DNA of 6,171 nt from assembly GCA_022564535.1 (NCBI GenBank), contig JADFLD010000142.1:1-6171 (forward strand). Direction: 5' to 3'. The translations under genes and the position numbers were made by a program. A model generated the notes under the pieces. It was given only the letters and a program-made list of their open reading frames with translations, searched no databases and was not told the origin of the DNA. This document shows positions 1-6,171 of the stretch, piece after piece. Source of the DNA: Gemmatimonadota bacterium (GTDB lineage Bacteria > Gemmatimonadota > Gemmatimonadetes > Longimicrobiales > UBA6960). How positions within the stretch are numbered: the stretch's first letter is position 1; every line of letters starts with the position of its first letter.

Positions 1-172
1 CGATCGTGGCACCGGCCTCCCGGTAGTCGGCATCGGTGACTCCAGCAGCCACCCCCGCGTCGCTCTCGACCACAACTTCGAGCCCGGCTTTGAGGAGTGA
101 CTTCACCCCCAGCGGGACGAGCGCCACCCTGAGTTCCCCGGGACTCGTCTCTTTTACGACGGCGACCTTCAT
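1..172 (-). CDS. pntA: NAD(P) transhydrogenase subunit alpha, N-terminal fragment (cut by window edge)
   Basis: The reverse strand from the ATG at 172-170 reads 57 codons with no stop and leaves the window. The start, MKVAVVKETSPGELRVALVP, resembles the first strand and loop of the alanine dehydrogenase/PNT N-terminal domain. It continues LLKAGLEVVVESDAG (about residues 26-40) and ends in DYREAGATI, which matches the spacing of PntA/PntAA proteins. In that family the alpha subunit binds NAD(H) and, with the membrane beta subunit, couples hydride transfer between NADH and NADP+ to proton movement across the inner membrane. A GGAG sequence lies 7 bases upstream of the ATG (plus-strand CTCC at 180-183), which supports the start. 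The related alanine dehydrogenases share this fold; the PGE-x-RVALVP wording favours transhydrogenase. The Rossmann NAD site lies outside the window, so the choice and the split or fused form of the subunit cannot be settled here. Confidence 0.75.
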   Translation of the reverse strand, partial: MKVAVVKETSPGELRVALVPLGVKSLLKAGLEVVVESDAGVAAGVTDADYREAGATI

Positions 173-319
173 GCGCGCGCTCCACTCACATTCGAAATCT
201 GAATCGGGGCATCCTATCCGTAGGCGCCGCGGGCCACAAGCGACCCCACGTCGGTTCAATAGATCCAGTCGGTCCATCCGGCCATGCCAGCGCCCGGATC
301 GTGGGGCGATGCTGATTGC
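173..319. other. divergent intergenic region between pntA-like and comM-like genes
   Basis: This gap of about 150 bases separates two divergently transcribed genes, so it should contain the promoters of both. The stretch around 186-225 is less GC-rich than its surroundings and is the likeliest place for promoter elements, but I see no convincing -35/-10 pair on either strand. The open frames that cross it are out-of-frame overlaps without family resemblance. No repeat or terminator-like hairpin stands out. Confidence 0.5.
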
Positions 320-1876
320 ATGCTCGCTCAAGTCAACACCGGCACGGTCCACGGAATCGATGCCTTCGTTGTTCGCGTGGAGGTCAATTTGTCTTCGGGT
401 CTTCCTCTCTTCACCGTAGTGGGCCTTGCCCAGGGGTCTGTGCGGGAGGGGCGTGAACGCGTGGGTGCTGCTCTGCAAAACAGTGGGTTCGGCCTGCCTC
501 AGAGGAGAATCACCGTCAATCTGGCTCCGGCGGACGTGCGCAAAGTGGGGACGGCCTTCGACCTGCCGATCGCGATCGGAATCCTCGTCGCTGGGGGACA
601 CATTCCGGAGGCCGCGCTCGATGGCGTCTTCTTCCTCGGAGAGTTGGGCTTGGACGGGTCACTGCGCCCGGTTTCGGGCGTCCTGCCCGTGGCAAGCTTG
701 TGCACGGAGCTGCGGGCACGAGCGCTCGTGCTTCCGGCCGGGAACGCGGCGGAGGCCGCCGTGGTTCGAGGCCTGACCGTACTGGGGGCAGCGGACCTGT
801 CGGAGGTCGTCGCGCACCTGCGAGGCCGCGTGCGTCTGGCGGCGACATCATGCAATCCGGCAGCGCTGCTCTCGATGATGCGCGGCTCAGCTCCGGACAT
901 GTCGGACGTCAGAGGACAGGCGATGGCCAAGCGGGTTCTTGAGATCGTCGCAGCCGGGTCGCACAACATCCTCATGGTGGGGCCGCCCGGCTCGGGCAAG
1001 ACGATGCTCGCGCGCCGCCTTCCCGGCATCCTTCCGCCGCTCGTCTTCCGCGAGGCCATGGAGGTCACCCGCGTCCACTCCGTAGCCGGCCTTCTAGGCG
1101 GAAGCACGCTCGTAGCGGCCCGTCCATTCAGGTCTCCGCATCACTCGGCCAGCTACGCGGGACTCATTGGTGGCGGCATCCCTCTGCGGCCGGGCGAGAT
1201 CAGCCTCGCCCACAACGGTGTGCTCTTCCTCGACGAGTTGCCCGAATTCCGTCGCAACGCGCTCGAAGTCCTTCGTCAGCCCATGGAGGACGGATTCGTC
1301 ACGCTCTCGCGGGCGGGGGGTTCTACGCGCTTCCCGTCACGGTTCCTGCTCGTGGCGGCGATGAATCCGTGCCCGTGCGGTCATCACGGTGACGGCTCTG
1401 ACCGTTGCCTGTGCGACCCTGGGAGGGTCGCGCGATATCGCGGCCGCGTGTCCGGGCCCCTCATCGATCGTATCGACCTGCACGTCGAGGTGCCGCCCGT
1501 GCCTATCGATGCGCTGGGCGCGTCGACCGATGGGGAGGCGAGCGGACCGATTCGACAGCGCGTTCACGCGGCGCGCCAGATTCAAACGGAGCGGTTTAGA
1601 GAGGCGACGGGACTGTTCGCAAATGCGCATATGGGCCCTGCCGGGCTGCGTCGGTGGTGTCAGCCATCACCGTCGGTCGGGCGTCTTCTGAAAGATGCCG
1701 TCGGCCGAGCGGGGCTCTCGGCGCGGGCGTACGACAGGGTCCTGCGCGTGGCCCGTACGATCGCGGATCTGGAGGGGGACGAAGCGATCCGCGAGGAGCA
1801 CGTGGCCGAGGCGCTTCAGTATCGGGTGCTCGACCGGGAGCGGGGCGTGCCGGCCCCAGGGGCGTGTCAGCCATAG
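320..1876 (+). CDS. comM: YifB/ComM family Mg-chelatase-like AAA+ ATPase
   Basis: The 518-residue product has the usual length and order of the YifB/ComM family. An N-terminal ChlI-type subdomain covers about residues 1-165 (GIDAFVVRVEVNLSSGLP, then RITVNLAPADVRK). The AAA+ core follows, with Walker A GPPGSGKT at 221-228, the SPHH signature near 272-275 and Walker B VLFLDE at 301-306. A four-cysteine cluster (C351, C353, C363, C365) follows MNP, and a C-terminal Mg-chelatase helical domain includes ARTIADLEGDEAIREEHVAEALQYR. In naturally transformable bacteria ComM is a hexameric helicase that promotes branch migration during integration of incoming DNA; the family is also widespread in species not known to be competent. 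I chose the ATG at 320 because family members begin MLA-V---GIDA. An in-frame ATG at 284 would add 12 unrelated residues and has no Shine-Dalgarno. A weak GGGGCGA lies at 303-309. The next gene follows after 41 bases. The family call is firm; a role in transformation is inferred. Confidence 0.93.
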   Translation: MLAQVNTGTVHGIDAFVVRVEVNLSSGLPLFTVVGLAQGSVREGRERVGAALQNSGFGLPQRRITVNLAPADVRKVGTAFDLPIAIGILVAGGHIPEAALDGVFFLGELGLDGSLRPVSGVLPVASLCTELRARALVLPAGNAAEAAVVRGLTVLGAADLSEVVAHLRGRVRLAATSCNPAALLSMMRGSAPDMSDVRGQAMAKRVLEIVAAGSHNILMVGPPGSGKTMLARRLPGILPPLVFREAMEVTRVHSVAGLLGGSTLVAARPFRSPHHSASYAGLIGGGIPLRPGEISLAHNGVLFLDELPEFRRNALEVLRQPMEDGFVTLSRAGGSTRFPSRFLLVAAMNPCPCGHHGDGSDRCLCDPGRVARYRGRVSGPLIDRIDLHVEVPPVPIDALGASTDGEASGPIRQRVHAARQIQTERFREATGLFANAHMGPAGLRRWCQPSPSVGRLLKDAVGRAGLSARAYDRVLRVARTIADLEGDEAIREEHVAEALQYRVLDRERGVPAPGACQP

Positions 1877-1917
1877 GGTGTATTGAGCGCGCCTCCACTC
1901 CATGAGAGCTTTGCCGT

Positions 1918-3003
1918 ATGTCTCGATCTCCTGACGGGGCGGCGGGGGCCTGGGGGAGGGACGAGCCCGGGAAGACGTCGGTCGTCCTCGCCTTTGCGGC
2001 GATTTACCTGATATGGGGCTCGACATATCTGGCCATCCGATGGGCCGTCGAGACCCTGCCGCCCTTGGGTATGGCGTCGGTCCGCTTTCTCGTCGCTGGC
2101 TCCATGCTCTACGGCTGGTCTCGATGGCGGGGCGCTCCGCCGCCGACGGGGCGGCAGTGGAAGGACGCGGCAATCGCCGGCACTTTGCTTCTCGCGGGGG
2201 GAAACGGGGCGGTCGTCGTCGCCGAGCAGTGGGTGCCCTCAGGCTTGGCAGCACTGCTTGTGGCCTCGGTCTCGCTCTGGCTGGTCGTGCTGGACGCCCT
2301 GTTCGGCTCGAAGAGTCGCCCCTCGATGCGGACCGTGTTCGGCCTGCTCGCCGGCTTGGCCGGCGTCGCACTGCTGGCCGGATCTCCGGGCCTGGGTGCG
2401 GGCGGCCGACAAGAGCGTGTCGGTGCGGCGCTCCTTCTCTTCGCCGCTGTGGCGTGGGCCGCAGGGTCACTCTATTCACGGTATGCTTCGCAGCCTCCGC
2501 GCCCGCGCGTCCTCGTGGGAATGCAGATGATCATGGGGGGCACCGTCCTCGCCGGGATGTCGTGGGCTTCGGGCGAGCCTGCCGGCTTCGACGCCGATTC
2601 GGTATCCACAAGATCTTTGATGGCGCTTCTATACCTGACCGTCGTGGGGGCGCTGATCGGATACGCGGCCTACATCTGGCTGCTCACGGTGACCACTCCG
2701 GCTCGGGTGGGGACGTACGCGTACGTCAATCCGGTTGTCGCGATGATGCTGGGGTGGGGGTTGGCAGACGAGCCCCTTACCCTCCGCTCGATCGTCGCGG
2801 CCGCGATCATCCTGGGATCTGTGGTGGTCATCACTTCGGAGTCTGGCAGCCGGCGGGGTGGCTCCGCGCCGCCAGTCGCGGGTGGAACAGCGAATCGTGA
2901 TGACGAGTCGCGCGAGGGTGTGACCGACGTGCTCGCTCACGAGGGGCGGCGAGATCTCCCGCCGGGCGACGAGGGCACCACGGCCGAATCCGGATTCCGT
3001 TAG
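1918..3003 (+). CDS. EamA/DMT-family inner-membrane exporter, YedA-like
   Basis: The 361-residue protein is very hydrophobic and has the two-EamA-repeat layout of drug/metabolite transporters, probably with ten membrane helices. Repeat one (about residues 20-158) opens with IYLIWGSTYLAIRWAVETLPPLGMASVRFL and includes GGNGAVVVAEQWVPSGLAAL. Repeat two (about 170-307) contains TYAYVNPVVAMMLGWGLADEPLT, with TYAYVNPVVA at 266-275. Both regions closely resemble E. coli YedA, a putative amino-acid or metabolite exporter. The substrate cannot be read from sequence. After the last helix, a hydrophilic tail of about 54 residues (308-361), rich in Gly, Arg, Glu and Asp, is longer than the short tail of YedA. 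The N-terminus also carries about 20 polar residues before the first helix. A weak GAGAG at 1904-1908 precedes the ATG at 1918. The gene lies 41 bases after comM with no visible terminator, so co-transcription is plausible. Confidence 0.88.
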   Translation: MSRSPDGAAGAWGRDEPGKTSVVLAFAAIYLIWGSTYLAIRWAVETLPPLGMASVRFLVAGSMLYGWSRWRGAPPPTGRQWKDAAIAGTLLLAGGNGAVVVAEQWVPSGLAALLVASVSLWLVVLDALFGSKSRPSMRTVFGLLAGLAGVALLAGSPGLGAGGRQERVGAALLLFAAVAWAAGSLYSRYASQPPRPRVLVGMQMIMGGTVLAGMSWASGEPAGFDADSVSTRSLMALLYLTVVGALIGYAAYIWLLTVTTPARVGTYAYVNPVVAMMLGWGLADEPLTLRSIVAAAIILGSVVVITSESGSRRGGSAPPVAGGTANRDDESREGVTDVLAHEGRRDLPPGDEGTTAESGFR

Positions 3004-3096
3004 AACGTATGGCGTGGCCGACTCCAGATTGGCTAGCTTTCCGGCTCGTCTTGCGGTCGGCTTTCCGGCCCTCCCTGAACCAACCCGAAGGTTGTC

Positions 3097-3666
3097 ATGC
3101 GGCTGTTCATTGGAATAAACATCACCAAGAAGCAGCGCACCCGCATTCATCGGGTCGCGCGCGTTCTACGCGAGCGAGATTTGCCGATCCGGTGGATCGA
3201 TCCAGACAAGTTTCACATCACGCTCAAGTTCCTGGGGGAGGTGAGGAGTGCGCAGGTGGAGGCGATCGAAGAAGCCCTCACCCGAGTCGCAGGGGCGACC
3301 AAAGCCTTTTCGACACAGCTTGCGGGATTCGGAGCGTTTCCCACGATCCGGCGGCCTGACGTGATTTGGCTGGGCGTGGGCGCCACCGCGGAGCTCCGGT
3401 GTCTCAAACAGGACATCGAGTGGGCGCTCGGAGGCGCGGGCTTCGAGGCCGAAACCCGAGCGTTTCACCCACACGTCACGCTTGGGCGGGCCCATGGGCC
3501 GGGCGGAGCCGGGGCCTTCCGGGGTCTCGATACGCTCATGGCGGACATGGACATCACCGGCGACTTGAAGGTGCATACGATCGATCTGATTCGCAGCCAC
3601 CTGTCGCGTGAGGGGGCGCGCTATAGCGTCCTGGCGAGCGCTAGGCTGGTACCCAACCCATCCTAG
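3097..3666 (+). CDS. thpR: RNA 2',3'-cyclic phosphodiesterase / 2'-5' RNA ligase family (ThpR)
   Basis: The 189-residue product has the typical length and the two catalytic HxT tetrapeptides of the 2H phosphoesterase superfamily: HITLKFLG with H40 and T42, and HPHVTLGRA with H126 and T128. It begins MRLFIGINI, the usual first strand. The sequence between the motifs (GFGAFPTIRRPDVIWLGV) and the end (IDLIRSHLSREGARYSVLA) also match ThpR/LigT. Family members hydrolyse 2',3'-cyclic phosphate RNA ends to 2'-phosphates and can join tRNA halves through 2'-5' bonds; they act in the cytoplasm and their cell role is unclear. The ATG at 3097 is preceded by GAAGG at 3087-3091, 5 bases away. In many bacteria thpR sits beside cinA and recA; here it lies between an exporter and a response regulator. 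The gap to the exporter is 93 bases, enough to hold its own promoter, though none is evident. Confidence 0.92.
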   Translation: MRLFIGINITKKQRTRIHRVARVLRERDLPIRWIDPDKFHITLKFLGEVRSAQVEAIEEALTRVAGATKAFSTQLAGFGAFPTIRRPDVIWLGVGATAELRCLKQDIEWALGGAGFEAETRAFHPHVTLGRAHGPGGAGAFRGLDTLMADMDITGDLKVHTIDLIRSHLSREGARYSVLASARLVPNPS

Positions 3667-3686
3667 AGCACGCCGCAGACGCGAGC

Positions 3687-3691
3687 GGAGG
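3687..3691 (+). promoter_or_regulatory. Shine-Dalgarno of the NtrX-like regulator (decides its start)
   Basis: GGAGG lies 9 bases before the ATG at 3701. It is the best ribosome-binding match near the 5' ends of this gene cluster and confirms 3701 as the start. An open in-frame ATG at 3608 lies inside thpR and would add 31 residues rich in Arg and Trp that have no place in a receiver domain. Confidence 0.8.
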
Positions 3692-3700
3692 TCCCTGAGA

Positions 3701-5062
<1,362 letters not shown>

Positions 5063-5073
5063 TCTGAGACGAG

Positions 5074-5099
5074 AAGGCGAATAAGAAACGCCTTATTCG
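5074..5099 (+). terminator. small hairpin after the regulator's stop codon, possible weak terminator
   Basis: Sixteen bases from the stop codon the arms CGAATAAG (5078-5085) and CTTATTCG (5092-5099) pair perfectly over 8 bp around a 6-base loop. A second, mutually exclusive pairing joins AAGGCG (5074-5079) with CGCCTT (5089-5094). No run of T follows, so this is not a standard intrinsic terminator. The position, between a gene end and a riboswitch leader, suggests transcription ends or is processed here. The pairing is certain on paper; the function is inferred. Confidence 0.4.
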
Positions 5100-5118
5100 A
5101 GTATGGTTGCATTTCACC

Positions 5119-5316
5119 CGGGTTCCGGTAGCTTGGCTTCGACAATTTTGATCGAGAGGGTGGGTCGAACGGAAGCCGGTGCGAATCCGGCGCGGCCCCG
5201 CCACTGTGAGAGGTGCGTGCGCATCGCGTGCGCGACGCCTGTTCGGCGCTGCCACTGGGGAGTGATCCTCGGGAAGGCGAACAGGCGACCTCGAGCCAGG
5301 AGACGTGGCCCACCCG
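5119..5316 (+). ncRNA. cobalamin riboswitch (AdoCbl-type aptamer)
   Basis: The conserved aptamer core is readable in order: GCCGGTGCGAATCCGGC near 5175-5191, CCCGCCACTGTGA near 5197-5209, GGGAAGGCGA at 5271-5280, and the B12 box GAGCCAGGAGACGTGGCC at 5293-5310. CGGGT (5119-5123) can pair with ACCCG (5312-5316) as the closing helix, which sets my boundaries. A perfect 9-bp helix, GCCTGTTCG (5237-5245) with CGAACAGGC (5278-5286), encloses the second arm. Further arms are possible, TTCGAC (5138-5143) with GTCGAA (5164-5169) and a GC-rich variable stem around 5211-5240. In the family, binding of a cobalamin represses downstream B12 transport or synthesis genes. Here a TonB-dependent receptor starts 91 bases after the aptamer. 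The intact long peripheral arms suit the adenosylcobalamin class, but ligand class is inferred. Confidence 0.93.
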
Positions 5317-5319
5317 AGA

Positions 5320-5350
5320 CAAGCCAACACCTCCGTGGGGAGGCGGCTTG
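5320..5350 (+). promoter_or_regulatory. GC-rich hairpin just 3' of the B12 box (expression-platform candidate)
   Basis: CAAGCC (5320-5325) pairs with GGCTTG (5345-5350), and inside it CCTCC (5330-5334) pairs with GGAGG (5339-5343) around a GTGG loop, leaving a small asymmetric internal loop. No T-run follows, so it is not an obvious terminator. It could be the hairpin whose loop docks with the aptamer, since its G-rich loop region has some complementarity to the CCCC near 5196-5199, or merely a spacer helix. The pairing is seen directly; the role is inference. Confidence 0.55.
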
Positions 5351-5375
5351 GACCGGGCGTACTCCTGGTGCAATC

Positions 5376-5400
5376 CGTTCTTTCCGCGTAGGAAAGGACG
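5376..5400 (+). promoter_or_regulatory. Shine-Dalgarno-sequestering hairpin of the riboswitch
   Basis: CGTTCTTTCC (5376-5385) and GGAAAGGACG (5391-5400) form a 10-bp stem with a single G-U wobble and a GCGTA loop. The 3' arm contains GGAAAGG (5391-5397), the Shine-Dalgarno of the receptor gene, 9 bases before its ATG at 5407. When folded, this stem would hide the ribosome-binding site, so the natural reading is translational repression. The stem is followed by TTCTTC, so attenuation of transcription is a less likely alternative. Confidence 0.75.
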
Positions 5401-5406
5401 TTCTTC

Positions 5407-6171
5407 ATGACGCCAGGTCGCGTGGGTCGAGTTCGAAGGAACCAGCCGGTGGGAGGCCCGTACGGTCGCCTCGCCGCCCTCATTGTCTGCGTGGCTGGGT
5501 CCGCCTGGGCGCTTGCGCCGCCGATCGCAGCACAGGAGGACGCGTTTTCTCTCGAGGGACTCGTCGTCACCGCGAGTCCCACGCCGCGCCCGGTAGATGC
5601 GGTCGCGAGTCATGTAACGGTGCTCTCCGGGGACAGACTTCGGGCACTCGGCGTTCGGTCGCTTGCTGACGCTCTTCGAGATGTTCCCGGAGTAGCCGTC
5701 GTTCGCAACGGCTCATTCGGCGCGGTCACGTCGATCTTCCTACGCGGTGGGGAAAGTGACTACACGTTGGTACTGGTGGACGGTGTGCAGGTGAACCAGG
5801 CCGGGGGAGGATTCGACTTCGCGGCACTCACGATCGACAACGTCGAGCGCATCGAGATCGTTCGCGGTCCGAGCAGCGCTCTGTATGGTTCCGACGCGGT
5901 TGCCGGCGTGATCCATGTAATCACGCGTACCGGAAGGGGAGCGCCGCACGGCACCCTCACGTTCCAGGGTGGGGCCTTCGGGCGTCAGGATGTGGCCGCC
6001 GACTTTCTCGCCGGCACAGCGCGCGCCGGGTATTCGTTGGCGGTCGCCCGGCGCTCGACGGACGGGGTGCTCGACTTCAACAATGGCAACGTCAGCACGG
6101 TCGTTTCTGGAAACGCCCGTCTTCTCCCCGACGACCAGACGAGGGTCGGGGTCAGCGTCCGCGTCACAGCC
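5407..6171 (+). CDS. btuB: TonB-dependent outer-membrane receptor, BtuB-like (3' end outside window)
   Basis: The frame from the ATG at 5407 stays open for 255 codons to the window edge. Residues 1-42 look like a Sec signal peptide with a long basic N-region (RVGRVRRNQ), the hydrophobic stretch LAALIVCVAGSAWALA and a likely cut near IAA-QED. A TonB-box-like LEGLVVTA (49-56) resembles the DTLVVTA of BtuB. The plug domain (about 63-176) shows LADALRDVPGVAVVRNG, IFLRGGESDYTLVLVDGVQVN and VERIEIVRGPSSALYGSDAVAGVIHVITR, all typical. Beta-barrel strands begin after about residue 180. Such receptors import scarce ligands across the outer membrane using energy passed by TonB-ExbBD. Substrate specificity is inferred from the cobalamin riboswitch in the leader, which makes vitamin B12 or a related corrinoid the best guess. 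The barrel, about 60% of a typical BtuB, is missing, and any btuFCD or TonB genes would lie downstream. The family call is firm; the btuB name rests on context. Confidence 0.88.
   Translation, partial: MTPGRVGRVRRNQPVGGPYGRLAALIVCVAGSAWALAPPIAAQEDAFSLEGLVVTASPTPRPVDAVASHVTVLSGDRLRALGVRSLADALRDVPGVAVVRNGSFGAVTSIFLRGGESDYTLVLVDGVQVNQAGGGFDFAALTIDNVERIEIVRGPSSALYGSDAVAGVIHVITRTGRGAPHGTLTFQGGAFGRQDVAADFLAGTARAGYSLAVARRSTDGVLDFNNGNVSTVVSGNARLLPDDQTRVGVSVRVTA

Noticed and set aside
36..419. Plus-strand open frame of 127 codons across the pntA/comM gap
   Set aside because: It overlaps the pntA-like coding strand and the comM start, is rich in Ser, Arg and Thr without family resemblance, and is typical of an out-of-frame reading of high-GC DNA.
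1667..2479. Minus-strand open frame of 270 codons across comM and the exporter
   Set aside because: It is antisense to two well-recognised genes and its product is Arg/Pro-rich low-complexity sequence with no recognisable domain.
2013..2900. Plus-strand 295-codon frame inside the exporter gene
   Set aside because: It is frame-shifted within a gene whose membrane helices and YedA-like motifs are uninterrupted; the product is Arg/Gly-rich and not family-like.
3036..3069. Direct repeat GCTTTCCGGC at 3036-3045 and 3060-3069
   Set aside because: Only two 10-base copies 24 bases apart, GC-rich, with no dyad symmetry; likely chance, though it lies in the gap before thpR.
5100..5150. Possible sigma-70 promoter (TTGCAT at 5107) before the riboswitch
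   Set aside because: No acceptable -10 element lies at 16-18 bases, and the region downstream is already aptamer; the true promoter could not be identified.
5200..5257. GCCACTG repeated at 5200-5206 and 5251-5257 within the riboswitch
   Set aside because: The first copy is the conserved core; a second 7-base match in a GC-rich structured RNA can arise by chance and has no clear role.
5103..5669. Plus- and minus-strand open frames across the riboswitch (for example 5103-5669 and 5020-5613)
   Set aside because: The sequence is explained by the structured cobalamin riboswitch and the receptor reading frame; the products show no recognisable family.

Overview
This is a high-GC bacterial chromosomal segment with dense, mostly co-directional genes and strong G/C preference at third codon positions. 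The mixture of a Gram-negative TonB-dependent receptor, an NtrX-type sigma-54 regulator and a YedA-like exporter points to a Gram-negative, outer-membrane-bearing organism. The style of the proteins would suit Gemmatimonadota or a neighbouring phylum, but this is an impression from sequence style and has not been tested.

Layout. The left edge holds the N-terminal 57 codons of a minus-strand gene that looks like NAD(P) transhydrogenase subunit alpha. A divergent gap of about 150 bases follows. Four plus-strand genes then run head to tail with short gaps (41, 93 and 34 bases): a complete ComM/YifB-type Mg-chelatase-like AAA+ ATPase (start re-set to 320), a YedA-like EamA/DMT exporter with a charged C-terminal tail, an RNA 2',3'-cyclic phosphodiesterase (ThpR family, two HxT motifs), and an NtrC/NtrX-class response regulator (start re-set to 3701). 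No clear terminator is visible between them, so they may share a transcript, although their functions are not obviously related.

The right part (5063-6171) is a separate regulatory unit. A small hairpin follows the regulator's stop. Then comes a cobalamin (AdoCbl-class) riboswitch with the conserved core and B12 box, followed by a GC-rich hairpin and a second hairpin that buries the Shine-Dalgarno sequence. The gene under its control is a TonB-dependent outer-membrane receptor (signal peptide, TonB-box-like segment, plug domain) that runs off the window. The simplest reading is vitamin B12-repressed expression of a BtuB-type B12 uptake receptor.

I found no mobile element, CRISPR array, tRNA or rRNA, and no convincing undescribed system. 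The most rewarding detail is the riboswitch expression platform. Most other observations concern start-site correction, a GAFTGA-motif variant and gene context.
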